A stretch of 64,000 bases of DNA from Bog-756 sp963778165 (GTDB taxonomy: Bacteria > Actinomycetota > Acidimicrobiia > Acidimicrobiales > RAAP-2): positions 62,001 to 126,000 of the forward strand of contig CAVZTE010000004.1 in the NCBI GenBank assembly GCA_963778165.1, written 5' to 3'. The first letter of the stretch is position 1; every line of letters begins with the position of its first letter. Shown piece after piece: positions 8,424-17,535 of this stretch. Under the pieces are notes generated by a model. It did no database searches. It worked only from the letters and a program-made list of their open reading frames with translations, and had not been told where the DNA came from. The position numbers and the translations under genes are program-made.

Positions 8424-11400
8424 GTGACTGCGAACGCACAGGTGTCGGAGGAGGCGGGCCCCGACTCCCCCACTATGGGCATCGACGCCGAGGCCTTCCG
8501 GCCCGAGGCCGGTGCCACCCGGGTCGACATCCCGATCGGCCACCGGGTGATGGTGGTGAGCGATCTCCTGCTCACGCCCGATGCCACCCGGACCACCCTG
8601 GCGGTCACCGAGGAGCTGGCCCGGGCCCTCGATACCTGGGACGGTCCCGGGGTCCTGATCATCGCCGGCAATCTCTTCGATCTCATCGTCTCGGCGTCGC
8701 CGCTGGCTGACTCCAAACTGTCTCTCGACGCTCATCCGGCACTGGCGCTGGCATTGAGCCGGTTCCTCACCTACGAGAACCGGCGGGTCATCCGTCAAAC
8801 CGGCACGCACGAGCCCGGATACGGCACCGATCCCGAGACCATGGCCGCTATCGCCGCCCGCGGGGTCGAGCAGTTGGGCCCGGTGGACCTGTACCTGCAC
8901 ACCGCCACCGATGTCCGGGTGGTGCGGGTGGAGCCCGGAGAGCACGCCTATGCCGAGGGGTGCACCGGTACGGAGACCGAGTTCAACCCGGCCGCCGATG
9001 CCAAGCCGGGGGTGGTCGGCCCGTCCTCGGCCGGTCGGGGATGGCGCTCCCTGTCCGCCCAGGCCGACCGGGACTCCCCCTGGCTGGTCGGCCTCAACCG
9101 CCTGAGCGATCCGTCGGCACTCTCCCGCTTTGTGGTGTCCCGGACCCTCTACCGTCGGGTGGGCCGCTATGCCTGGTGGCTGCTGGTCCCCTTCGCCGTC
9201 GCCGCCCTGTTGCGGTTGGCGGTGACCCCCTGGGTGGAGGGCCACCTCGGGTCAGGACTCACCGCCCGGGCCATCCGCCACGCCCACCAGGCCGACCTGG
9301 GTGACCAGATCGTCGTCGCCCTGCTGGTGGCCCTGGTGGTCCTCGCCGTGCTGGCGGTGGTTCTCGGGCTGCTGAGCCGTCGGATGTGGTCGATCCTCGG
9401 AGGCGGCTCGCTCGACGAGGTCCAGGACCAGGGCGGAGCCAACGACGCCGGGCGTGACGCCGCCCGCCGCCTGGTCGGGCGGGGCTACGCCGGGCTGATC
9501 ACCGCGGCCACCTTCCGCTCGGAGCTGACCCATCTCGGGGTGGGCTTCTACGCCAATGTGGGGGCGACCGCCGAGGTGGTCGAGGAGCACCGGGGAAAGC
9601 TCGGGCTCCCACCGGTGTTCCTCCAGAGCCAACGGGTCAGCTGGGTCGAGCTCGAGCCCGGCGCCCAGCTCCACGTCCGCCTGCTGCTGGCCCACAACGA
9701 CCTGGCGTCGCCCAGTGTCCTCGAGCGGCTGGTCACCCGGGGGCGGTCGGTCCGGAGCCTCCATCCGACCCTGGTGGCGTCGTACCCGATGGGTGAGTCC
9801 TGGCCGTCCGCACCCGACCTCCGCCAGGCCCACCGACGGACCCGGCGGGTGCGCCGTTGGGCGGCGGTGGCCATCCTGTTCGCCGGTGTGATCGACCTGC
9901 TGGATGCCATCACCCCTCCCTTGCGAGGGCGACTGCACCTGGTCCTGGAGTTCCTCCCCCTGCGAGCCAGCGAGGCGGCCGGGGCCCTCCTGGCCCTGGC
10001 CGGACTGGCTCTGGTGGGGCTGGGACGGGGGATCCTCCGGGGCCAGCGGCGTGCGTGGCGGGTGGCGGTGGTGCTGCTGTCGGCCACCATCGTCCTCCAT
10101 CTGGTCAACGGCGCCGATTTCGAGGAGTCGTCGATAGCCCTGGCCGCGCTGATCCTCCTGGTGGTCAACCGGCGCGACTTCCAGGCCGCCTCCGACCGGT
10201 CATCGCTGCGGGCCGCTCTGGTGGCCCTCGGTGTCGGGGTCGTCGGACTCACCCTGCTCACCACGGCCTCCATCGAGCTGTTCATCCACATCGACAAACA
10301 CCACCACCACATCCCCTGGTGGACGGCGTGGTGGGCGGTCTCCGAACGGCTGGTCGGCATCCAGACGGTGCCCCTCCCGCACCGGGCCGACCGCTTTCTG
10401 GCGCCGGTGCTGCTGACCATCGGGTTGACCCTGGCCGCCCTCACCTTGTTCATGCTGACCCGCCCGGTGGTGGACCGCCGCCTGACCTCGGGCCGGGCTG
10501 CCGAGTTCCGGGCCCGGGACATCGTGCGACGGCACGGCATCTCGACCCTCGACTACTTCGCCCTCCGATCGGACAAGCGATGGTTCTTCCATCGCGACTC
10601 CCTGGTGGCGTACGCCGTCTATGGAGGGGTATGCCTCATCTCGCCCGATCCGATCGGCCCCCGCAACGAGCGCGAGCAGGTGTGGGAGGCGTTCCGGAGG
10701 TTCGCCGACAGCCACGGCTGGGTGACGTCGGTGATGGGCGCCGGCGAGGACTGGCTCTCGATCTACCGCGACTCGGGCATGCACAACATCTACCTCGGCG
10801 ACGAGGCCGTGGTGAAGGTGCAACCGTTCAGCTTGTCGGGGCGCGGGATGAAGGGGCTACGCCAGGCCAACAACCGGATCGCCAAGTACGGCTACACCGT
10901 GACCTTCCACGATCCCTCCCGGCTGGACAAGGCCCTGTCCCAGGAGCTCACGGCGTTGATGAGCATGAGCCGTCAGGGCGAGCACGAACGCGGCTTCTCG
11001 ATGATGCTGGGACGGATCTTCGACCCCCGCGACACCGGATTGCTGCTGACCGTGGTGCGCGGGCCCAACGGGGCACCGGCGGCCATGTGCCAGTTCGTTC
11101 CGGCCCCGGGCATCCGTGGCTACTCCCTGGACCTGATGCGTCGTGACCCGGGCGAGCATCCCAACGGGCTACTGGACTTCGCCCTGTGCTCGACCATCGA
11201 GCACCTCCGCTCCGGCGGGTACGAGGGCCTGAGCCTCAACTTCGCCGCCCTGCGGTCGACCCTCTCTGGCGACAAGGGGGACGGGACCGTCCAGCGGGCC
11301 GAGCGTTGGTTCCTCAAGCGGCTGTCGAACTTCGCCCAGATCGAGTCGCTGTGGCGGTTCAACGCCAAGTACGAGCCCGAGTGGCTCCCCCGTTACGTGG

Positions 11401-11657
11401 TCTTCGACACCGCCGAGCATCTGGTCCCGGTGGTGATGGCCATCCTGCGGGCCGAATCCGTGTGGGAGATCCCGGTCCTCGGCAAACTGCTGGCGGCCGG
11501 AGCCGAGAAGCGACAGCTGGCCGCCCAACGCGAGACCGAGGCCTTCATGGCCTCCTCGTTCGGGCCGTGGGAGCCCGGCAGCGACAGCCCGTCGCCACCG
11601 GGCAGCGGTGGCCCACCCGGTGCGGCGTCAGAGCCACCGGTCGAAGTGCATCACTGA
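8424..11657 (+). CDS. Phosphoesterase-like / multi-TM / DUF2156 (MprF-type aminoacyl transferase) fusion
   Basis: A 1077-residue membrane protein in three parts. Residues ~40-180 resemble a calcineurin-like phosphoesterase but with degraded metal motifs: VSDLLL (47) where DxH is expected, AGNLFDL (81-87) for GDxxD, TGTHEPG (126-132) for GNHE. A membrane region follows, with helices at ~250-320 and a bundle at ~475-690. The C-terminal ~350 residues (from about 690) match DUF2156, the catalytic domain of phosphatidylglycerol lysyltransferases, e.g. STLDYFALRSDKRWFFH and GYEGLSLNFAALRST. The likely job is aminoacylation of membrane lipid from charged tRNA, altering surface charge; whether the first domain is enzymatic is doubtful. 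The start is supported by the TACGAT box nine bases upstream. The C-terminal tail is Pro/Ser/Gly-rich. Confidence 0.8.
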   Translation: MTANAQVSEEAGPDSPTMGIDAEAFRPEAGATRVDIPIGHRVMVVSDLLLTPDATRTTLAVTEELARALDTWDGPGVLIIAGNLFDLIVSASPLADSKLSLDAHPALALALSRFLTYENRRVIRQTGTHEPGYGTDPETMAAIAARGVEQLGPVDLYLHTATDVRVVRVEPGEHAYAEGCTGTETEFNPAADAKPGVVGPSSAGRGWRSLSAQADRDSPWLVGLNRLSDPSALSRFVVSRTLYRRVGRYAWWLLVPFAVAALLRLAVTPWVEGHLGSGLTARAIRHAHQADLGDQIVVALLVALVVLAVLAVVLGLLSRRMWSILGGGSLDEVQDQGGANDAGRDAARRLVGRGYAGLITAATFRSELTHLGVGFYANVGATAEVVEEHRGKLGLPPVFLQSQRVSWVELEPGAQLHVRLLLAHNDLASPSVLERLVTRGRSVRSLHPTLVASYPMGESWPSAPDLRQAHRRTRRVRRWAAVAILFAGVIDLLDAITPPLRGRLHLVLEFLPLRASEAAGALLALAGLALVGLGRGILRGQRRAWRVAVVLLSATIVLHLVNGADFEESSIALAALILLVVNRRDFQAASDRSSLRAALVALGVGVVGLTLLTTASIELFIHIDKHHHHIPWWTAWWAVSERLVGIQTVPLPHRADRFLAPVLLTIGLTLAALTLFMLTRPVVDRRLTSGRAAEFRARDIVRRHGISTLDYFALRSDKRWFFHRDSLVAYAVYGGVCLISPDPIGPRNEREQVWEAFRRFADSHGWVTSVMGAGEDWLSIYRDSGMHNIYLGDEAVVKVQPFSLSGRGMKGLRQANNRIAKYGYTVTFHDPSRLDKALSQELTALMSMSRQGEHERGFSMMLGRIFDPRDTGLLLTVVRGPNGAPAAMCQFVPAPGIRGYSLDLMRRDPGEHPNGLLDFALCSTIEHLRSGGYEGLSLNFAALRSTLSGDKGDGTVQRAERWFLKRLSNFAQIESLWRFNAKYEPEWLPRYVVFDTAEHLVPVVMAILRAESVWEIPVLGKLLAAGAEKRQLAAQRETEAFMASSFGPWEPGSDSPSPPGSGGPPGAASEPPVEVHH

Positions 11658-11705
11658 ACCACGGCCGGGCGACGTGCATCACTGAGCGAGACGCGGCCCG
11701 CGGTC

Positions 11706-11711
11706 TACGCT
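11706..11711 (+). promoter_or_regulatory. -10 box TACGCT for the uORF/Sap-like transcript
   Basis: TACGCT ends eight bases before ATG 11720, so that short ORF would be translated from a leaderless message. It matches the promoter pattern of other genes in the window. Confidence 0.45.
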
Positions 11712-11719
11712 CAATTCCC

Positions 11720-11818
11720 ATGCCTGGAGCGGCCCCACCGCCCGTCCCCACACCGGCCTGCGGGGCGCGTGGCCCCCTCCGCCCGGGTACCACCGTTGGC
11801 CGATCGATGCCACGGTGA
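11720..11818 (+). CDS. Short leaderless upstream ORF (32 residues)
   Basis: ATG 11720 opens a 32-codon Pro/Ala/Arg-rich reading frame that begins MPGAAPPPVPTPACGARG. It ends in a TGA whose first two bases belong to the next gene's GTG (GTGA, 11815-11818). With a TANNNT box eight bases upstream it would be the first thing translated from this mRNA. It would bring ribosomes onto the Sap-like gene, which has no ribosome site of its own. The peptide itself may have no function. No relatives recognised. It is possible that this is only 5' leader and the match is chance. Confidence 0.4.
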   Translation: MPGAAPPPVPTPACGARGPLRPGTTVGRSMPR

Positions 11819-12468
11819 TCCTCGACCTGGTGATCATCGGCCTGGCCATCACCCTGGAGCCGATCCCCCTCACCGCCTTCATCCTGGTCCTGGCCTCCAA
11901 GGGAGGGGTAAGGAAAGGCGCGGCGTTCATCTTCGGGTGGTTGGTGTCGCTGGCCATCGTGGTGGTGGCGACGGTGGCCCTGACCGGTGGCAAGCCACCC
12001 AGGCCCAACACCGCGCCGTCGCTGGCGGCAACGGCGGTCAAGATCGCCATCGGGGCGGCCCTCTTGGTCATCGCGGCGCGCCGTTGGCGGATGATGGGCC
12101 GGCCCAAGAAACCGAAGAAGACCCCCAAATGGCAGACGGGCATCGACAACATGTCCCCCTGGTACGCCATGGTCCTCGGCCCCCTCACCCAGCCCTGGGG
12201 CCTGGTCGCCGCGGGGGCAGCCACCATCGTCGGGGCCAAGCTGTCGAACTGGGAGAACTTCGCGGTGCTGGTGGGGTTCGGCTTCATCGCCACCGGCGTC
12301 TACCTGGTGATGGAGATCTACGCCGGGTTCCGGCCCGAGGAGTGCCGGGCCTTCCTGCTCCGGATGCGATCCTGGATCAGTACACACACCGACCAGGTCA
12401 TCATCGTGGTCTCACTGGCTCTCGGGTTCTGGCTGATCGGAAAGAGCAGCTACTACCTGGCCACCTGA
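11815..12468 (+). CDS. GAP/Sap family (sulfolipid-1-addressing-like) membrane protein
   Basis: A 217-residue polytopic protein beginning MILDLVIIGLAITLEPIPLT, with helices at about 2-25, 35-57, 70-87, 120-145, 155-172 and 193-210. The EPIPL motif in the first helix and the GPLTQPWG segment are typical of the GAP/Sap family, which includes mycobacterial proteins needed to move sulfolipid or glycopeptidolipid to the surface; the family belongs to the LysE-like transporter group. Its cargo here is unknown. GTG 11815 overlaps the stop of a short upstream ORF. The cytoplasmic loop at ~88-115 is very basic (RRWRMMGRPKKPKKTPK). Confidence 0.8.
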   Translation: MILDLVIIGLAITLEPIPLTAFILVLASKGGVRKGAAFIFGWLVSLAIVVVATVALTGGKPPRPNTAPSLAATAVKIAIGAALLVIAARRWRMMGRPKKPKKTPKWQTGIDNMSPWYAMVLGPLTQPWGLVAAGAATIVGAKLSNWENFAVLVGFGFIATGVYLVMEIYAGFRPEECRAFLLRMRSWISTHTDQVIIVVSLALGFWLIGKSSYYLAT

Positions 12469-12524
12469 ACGGCGGGTGCCCGTCCCTGGTCCAGCGACCA
12501 ACAGGGAGGCCGGCCGATCAGCCC

Positions 12525-13292
12525 TCAGAGCCCCGGGCTGGACTGCATGATCCCGCCGTCGGCGAAGATGGTGGTGGCGGTCAGGTAGCTGGCGCCCGGA
12601 CCGGCCAGGAAGGCCACCACGCTTCCGATCTCCTCGGGCTTGGCCATCCGCCCGATGGGGATGGCGTCATCGAGCTTCTTGAGGGCCACCGGGTCGTTCA
12701 TGGTGGCGGTGTTGATCGGCGTCTCGACCGCCCCCGGCCCCACGCCGACCACCAGCACGTCGTGCGGTGCCAACTCCACCCCGGCGGTACGGGTCAGCAT
12801 CCGCATACCGCCCTTGGACAAGCAGTAGGCGGTGTTGCCGGGCATGGGCCAGTCCTCGTGCACCGAGGTCATGTTGATGATCCGACCGCCCCCGCCCTGG
12901 GCGATCATCTGCTTGGCCGCCAGCTGGGTGCCGAAGAAGGCACTCTTCAGATTGATGTCGAGGACCTTGTCGTACTCGTCCTCGGTGGTGTCGAGCACGG
13001 AGGTCCGGGTCTCGATGCCGGCGTTGTTGACCATGATGTCCAGACGGCCGAAGGTGCTCACCGCCGTACCGATGAGCATCTCGAGATCGGCGATCTTGCT
13101 GACGTCGGCCTTGACCGCGGTGACCTTGTCCCCGAGGTCCCGGACCTGTTGCTCGAGCGCTTCGGTGGCCTCGGGATCGCTCACGTAGTCGATGACGATG
13201 GAGGCGCCCTCCTGAGCCAGGGCCAACACCACGGCCTTGCCGATTCCGGTGTTCCCTCCGGTGACGATGGCCACCTTGCCTTGCAGTGTCAC
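12525..13292 (-). CDS. Short-chain dehydrogenase/reductase (glucose 1-dehydrogenase-like)
   Basis: A 255-residue classical SDR. It has the cofactor motif TGGNTGIG (11-18), NNAG at 89-92, catalytic Ser143 and the YxxxK pair Tyr156/Lys160 (AYCLSKGG). The C-terminal GGIMQSSPGL is typical of the glucose 1-dehydrogenase-like group (NAD(P)-dependent), but the substrate cannot be read from sequence. The GTG start is preceded by GGAAGGAG at good spacing. It is divergent from the GH15 gene (123-bp gap) and convergent with the Sap-like gene. Confidence 0.88.
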   Translation of the reverse strand: MTLQGKVAIVTGGNTGIGKAVVLALAQEGASIVIDYVSDPEATEALEQQVRDLGDKVTAVKADVSKIADLEMLIGTAVSTFGRLDIMVNNAGIETRTSVLDTTEDEYDKVLDINLKSAFFGTQLAAKQMIAQGGGGRIINMTSVHEDWPMPGNTAYCLSKGGMRMLTRTAGVELAPHDVLVVGVGPGAVETPINTATMNDPVALKKLDDAIPIGRMAKPEEIGSVVAFLAGPGASYLTATTIFADGGIMQSSPGL

Positions 13293-13415
13293 AGTGGGCT
13301 CCTTCCGCGTGATCTCCCGGACACGCTAGCGTCGGCAACGCACCGGGTGGCCCGCAGTACCCACGATGTCCGGGCCCGACCGAACCTGATCCCGACCGAA
13401 CCTGGAGGACGGACC

Positions 13416-15272
13416 ATGAGCGACTTCCCTCCGATCGCAGAGTACGCCTTCCTTTCCGACTGCGAGAACAGCTGCCTCATCGCCGCTGACGGGTCGGTCG
13501 AGTGGCTCTGTCTGCCTCGGCCCGACTCACCCAGCTTGTTCGGGGCGCTGCTCGACCGCTCGGCGGGATCGTTCCGGTTCGGTCCGTCGAGCACTGTGGT
13601 CCCCCATCAGCGTCGCTATCTGCCCGGCACCATGGTGGTGGAGACGACCTGGCACACCCCCACCGGATGGCTGGTGGTGCAGGACCTGATGGTGGTCCGC
13701 AAGGCCGACCGCGACCAACGCCGGGCCGGCTACCGCCGGGCCCCCGGCGACTCCGCCGCCGCCGGAGTGCTCCTGCGCACAGCCACCTGCCTCTCCGGAA
13801 AGGTCGAGATCGTGGCCAACTGCGTTCCCCTCTTCGAGTACGGGGTCACCACCGGCCACTGGGCCTATGACGACGAGGGGTACGGAACGCTCAACGTCGT
13901 CGGTCCCAACTCCGACCTGAGTCTGAAGGTGTCCAGCGGGTTCGGGCTCGGCCTCGCCGGAGCCCGCTCCTACGGGAGGACCACCCTCGACCAGGGTGAG
14001 GAGACCTTCATCGCCATGGCCTGGGGCCCGTCCCCGCCGATGACACTCGACCAGGCCCATGAAGACCTCGACTCCACGGTGTCGTACTGGCGCGACTGGT
14101 TGGCCACGGGAACCTTCCCCGACCACCCGTGGCGCCCCTACATCGAACGCAGTGCCCTGACCCTCAAAGGACTGAGCTACGCGCCGACCGGGGCCATCAT
14201 GGCCGCCTCGACCACGTCGCTGCCCGAAACCCCCGGAGGCGCCCGCAACTGGGACTACCGCTACACCTGGATACGCGATACCGGCTTCATGCTCCGTTCG
14301 CTCTACCGACTTGGCTTCGACTGGGAAGCCCTGGAGTACTTCGCCTTCGTCCTGGATGCCGTGACCGGGGACCAGCCCGATCTCCCGTTCGAGCTTCAGA
14401 TCATGTACGGGATCGGAGGAGAACGGGACCTCAGCGAACGGACGCTCGACCATCTCTCGGGCTACGGCGGGGCCAAGCCGGTCCGGGTCGGGAACGGGGC
14501 GTGGGATCAACACCAGAACGACGTGTGGGGGATGCTCCTCGACGCCATCGAGACCCACCTGGTCCAAGGGGCGGCGCAACTGGTCCATCCGGTGTGGGAA
14601 GGGCTGTCCGGCCTGGTGGAGGCGGCGCTGGCCCACAGCGGCGATGCCGACCAGGGCATCTGGGAGATCCGCGGCGACCCGCAGCACTTCACGGCCTCGG
14701 CCGTCCTGTGCTGGGTGGCCGCCGACCGCGGGGCCAAGCTGGCCGTTCGGCGGGGCGACTCCGACCGGGCCGACCGCTGGAGGAAAGGTGCTGACCAGCT
14801 GAAAGAAGAGATCTTGAGCAAGGGGGTGGACGAACGGGGACGCTTCCGCCAGGCCTTCGAGAACGACGAGCTCGACGCCTCGCTCCTGCTCATCCCCATC
14901 ATGGGATTCCTGCCCCCCGATGATGACCGGGTGCGGGCGACGGTACTGGCCATCGCCGACGAGTTGACCGAGGACGGGCTGGTCCTCCGGTACAAGGTCG
15001 ACAGCACCGACACCGGGTTCGAGGGCAAAGAGGGCACGTTCACCATCTGTTCGTGGTGGCTGGTCTCGGCCTTGGCCATGATCGGCGAGATCGAACGGGC
15101 CCGGGCGCTGTGCAAGAAGCTGCTCTCCTTTGCCGGCCCCCTTCACCTCTACGCCGAGGAGATCGACGCCACCACCGGCGAGCACCTGGGGAACTTCCCC
15201 CAGGCCTTCACCCACCTGGCCCTGATCGACGCAGTGTCCCAACTCATCGACGTCGAGGTGGGACCGAACTGA
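13416..15272 (+). CDS. Glycoside hydrolase family 15 protein (trehalase/glucoamylase-like)
   Basis: A 618-residue cytoplasmic protein. The N-terminal beta-sandwich begins IAEYAFLSDCENSCLIAADG (7-26), the usual opening of bacterial GH15 proteins. The catalytic (alpha/alpha)6 barrel contains NWDYRYTWIRD (about 278-288), the probable general acid Glu417 in GIWEIRG, and the second acidic site YAEEID (Glu581/582). Mycobacterial members act as trehalases; others are glucoamylases. Trehalase is my preference. The upstream open frame is long, but ATG 13416 sits seven bases after GGAGG and is clearly the start. No signal peptide is seen. Confidence 0.9.
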   Translation: MSDFPPIAEYAFLSDCENSCLIAADGSVEWLCLPRPDSPSLFGALLDRSAGSFRFGPSSTVVPHQRRYLPGTMVVETTWHTPTGWLVVQDLMVVRKADRDQRRAGYRRAPGDSAAAGVLLRTATCLSGKVEIVANCVPLFEYGVTTGHWAYDDEGYGTLNVVGPNSDLSLKVSSGFGLGLAGARSYGRTTLDQGEETFIAMAWGPSPPMTLDQAHEDLDSTVSYWRDWLATGTFPDHPWRPYIERSALTLKGLSYAPTGAIMAASTTSLPETPGGARNWDYRYTWIRDTGFMLRSLYRLGFDWEALEYFAFVLDAVTGDQPDLPFELQIMYGIGGERDLSERTLDHLSGYGGAKPVRVGNGAWDQHQNDVWGMLLDAIETHLVQGAAQLVHPVWEGLSGLVEAALAHSGDADQGIWEIRGDPQHFTASAVLCWVAADRGAKLAVRRGDSDRADRWRKGADQLKEEILSKGVDERGRFRQAFENDELDASLLLIPIMGFLPPDDDRVRATVLAIADELTEDGLVLRYKVDSTDTGFEGKEGTFTICSWWLVSALAMIGEIERARALCKKLLSFAGPLHLYAEEIDATTGEHLGNFPQAFTHLALIDAVSQLIDVEVGPN

Positions 15273-15310
15273 GCCCGCGGGCTGAGCCTGGGACAGTGGG
15301 CGTGAGGAGC

Positions 15311-16198
15311 TCAGCCTGGCTCGATAGGGCCACCGGGCCCGGGCAGCCCGATGGGATTGGGGAAGGGGATGACCCCGGAGCCTACGATCCGGTCCGCCAA
15401 CACCGCCAAGGCCCGGGTCAGGGACATCGACTCGTCGACGTCCAGACCACCGAGTGGCGCGGCGGCCAGATCGTCGGTCACCCCTTCGATCCACTCCCGC
15501 AACGCCGTGCCCGCCGCCGACGGCTCCTCCCCCACCAGTAGCCCACGGTCCTCGAGGGCCCGGCGGGAGTTCTCCCACTCTTCTTCGGACCATCCCCGGC
15601 TTTGATGGAACATCTCCGCCGGCACGTGCTGCGTGGCCGAGAACAGCACCAGGGCCTCACATCCGCCCAGACCGGCCGCGGTGAGAGCGGCCACGTGGCC
15701 GTCTCCCCGGTGCTCCCGCAAGGTGGTGCACGCCTGCCACAGCGACTCGACGGGGTCACCCGACCCCGGGAGCTGGCGATTGGCGCTGAACAGGGCCCGG
15801 CCCGAACCGTCCGCCCCGGCGATCACCCGCTCGAGCGCCGGGAGCACCGACTCAGCCGTCTCGTCCACGTCCCGAGCGATCCGGCGCAGGGCGGCGGCGG
15901 CACCGGACCGACGGGCCCCGATGATGGCGGGCAGCTGGGCCAGAGACCACGCCTCAGGGATGGACTGGCTCACCATGGACGGATGGAAGTTGAAGAAGAG
16001 GGCCGTGACGGTGGCCGGCCCTGCCGGGCCGAGCGGGGCTGCACGAGCGCCGAAATAGCCCGGCCAGAATCGGCGCAGTCCAATGGCTCGCAGCGAGTCA
16101 CGGCACTCCGGAGCGAAGTAGATGACGGCGTGAATCGGTTCGACGGCCATCCACAGCTCCCGCGAGTCCGGCGGGGCAATCCGATCCACCCTCCCCAC
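15311..16198 (-). CDS. SCO6745-family protein (actinobacterial, winged-helix-like)
   Basis: A 295-residue protein with IHAVIYFAPECRDSLRAIGL near the N-terminus and GYFGARAAPLGPAGPATVTA shortly after; these are hallmarks of the actinobacterial SCO6745 family. The family is often described as having a helix-turn-helix-like region, but its biochemical role is unknown. It starts eight bases after the stop of the upstream membrane-protein gene, so the two probably form one transcript. The start at 16198 gives a plausible DSRELWMAVEPIH beginning. Confidence 0.75.
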   Translation of the reverse strand: MGRVDRIAPPDSRELWMAVEPIHAVIYFAPECRDSLRAIGLRRFWPGYFGARAAPLGPAGPATVTALFFNFHPSMVSQSIPEAWSLAQLPAIIGARRSGAAAALRRIARDVDETAESVLPALERVIAGADGSGRALFSANRQLPGSGDPVESLWQACTTLREHRGDGHVAALTAAGLGGCEALVLFSATQHVPAEMFHQSRGWSEEEWENSRRALEDRGLLVGEEPSAAGTALREWIEGVTDDLAAAPLGGLDVDESMSLTRALAVLADRIVGSGVIPFPNPIGLPGPGGPIEPG

Positions 16199-16206
16199 CG
16201 TATCCT

Positions 16207-17535
16207 TCAGCGGTCGGGGGGCCGCTGGATCACCTCATCGGGTCGGATGGGGTTGCCGGGGCCGTACGCTGAGCCTCCCCCCACCGCTCCACTGTCGGGA
16301 CTGGACCGAACCCCGGCCAGGAGCCCCACTGCCCCCACGACAGCCAGAGCGATCAGCACCACTACCACCGCCACCAGGGCAGTCGGATTGCTCCAGATGA
16401 CCAGGATCACCAGTCCCACTGCCAACACCGACCACTGCACTCCCACGCGGTGGCTCACGACAAAGCGGTGCACCGGGCCCCTGGTCATCCAGGCCGGCTT
16501 GTCCCTCCGGTGCAACCACGCCCGGAACTGGCGATTGCCGGCGATGACCGCCGCAGCGGCGACCACCGCGGCCGCAATCAGCACCGTGCGCGTCATGTCC
16601 CGCAGCGCCACGGTCACCGTGTCGATCACTGCGGCGTTGGCCGCTCTCGATCGTGCCGGCCCGAGGGACGAGAGGTACTGGTTCCGCGCCACGGCCACCG
16701 CCACCAGGACCACCGCCATGGAGAGGGCCAAGCCGACAGCCGACCGGACCAGACCCTTCCGACGGTTGGAGGTCAGGATGATGGCTCCGGCGAAGGACAA
16801 CAGAGCCAGTATCGGCAGTACCACCACCAGATGGTTGAGGATTCGAGTGAGACGCTGGAATCGAGCCAGTTGGTCCGAGTGGAAGAGGACGAACGAGTCC
16901 TTTCTGGTGAGTGGCACCTTGTAGAAGATGGTGATGCCTTTGGCGTCGAGCTTCTGCTTGACATGAGATTCCACCTTGGCCAGATCGATGGAGATGCTGC
17001 CCTTGTTCGTCGAGAGCGCTCCAGCGCCCGATCCGGTCAGCAGCGTCACCAGTTGTCTGTGGGCCGCCCGGTTGGCGGATGCCCACAGGAGTTGGAACGC
17101 CGGGGACTCGACCAGCTTGAGCGTGACGGTGTCCGTCACGGTTTGTACTTCCGCGGCGATGGGGCTGGCCAGAAACGCCGCCCGGCGGGGTAGGGCCCTC
17201 TTCACCCGCTCCTCCACGTTGGTGTGGGCAATGAGCTGCTGGCTCACCTGGTTGGCCACCGCGACCTGTATGGCCGGATTGCCGGCCAGGGGAGCAACGG
17301 TGGACACATAGTCGTCAGTGTTCAATAGTTGGTTCCGACCGAATACCACCACCACCGACAGCACGGCCAGCAGGCAGGCCACTACCACCAGCACCCAGGA
17401 GAAGATGCGCCGCCAGCGATCGCCCGTCGCCGAGCGGAGCGGGGGCTCGGCATAGCGCAGGCGTTCATTCTCCCGACGCAACCTCTCGACGGTCTGACTC
17501 ATCGTCTCCATGTCGCCTGGGTCACGGGTGCTCAC
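16207..17535 (-). CDS. Membrane protein of unknown function with N-terminal coiled coil
   Basis: A 442-residue protein I do not recognise. Residues ~8-28 (METMSQTVERLRRENERLRY) look like a short coiled coil in the cytoplasm. A strong membrane helix follows at ~47-67, then an extracytoplasmic domain of ~160 residues with no cysteines (NTDDYVSTVAPLAGNPAIQ). After that come helices near 223-245, 253-272, 292-315 and a pair at 345-395, and a Gly/Pro-rich tail. GTG 17535 was chosen over the longer frame because TACAGT lies six bases upstream, fitting a leaderless start. It is the first gene of a pair with the SCO6745-family gene. Confidence 0.7.
   Translation of the reverse strand: MSTRDPGDMETMSQTVERLRRENERLRYAEPPLRSATGDRWRRIFSWVLVVVACLLAVLSVVVVFGRNQLLNTDDYVSTVAPLAGNPAIQVAVANQVSQQLIAHTNVEERVKRALPRRAAFLASPIAAEVQTVTDTVTLKLVESPAFQLLWASANRAAHRQLVTLLTGSGAGALSTNKGSISIDLAKVESHVKQKLDAKGITIFYKVPLTRKDSFVLFHSDQLARFQRLTRILNHLVVVLPILALLSFAGAIILTSNRRKGLVRSAVGLALSMAVVLVAVAVARNQYLSSLGPARSRAANAAVIDTVTVALRDMTRTVLIAAAVVAAAAVIAGNRQFRAWLHRRDKPAWMTRGPVHRFVVSHRVGVQWSVLAVGLVILVIWSNPTALVAVVVVLIALAVVGAVGLLAGVRSSPDSGAVGGGSAYGPGNPIRPDEVIQRPPDR

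Noticed and set aside
11769..13415. Long upstream extension of the GH15 reading frame
   Set aside because: It covers the Sap-like and SDR genes and has arbitrary composition; ATG 13416 has a strong ribosome site and the family N-terminus.
15272..15283. Palindrome AGCCCGCGGGCT after the GH15 gene as a terminator
   Set aside because: A 12-bp palindrome without a loop or T run; too weak to call.
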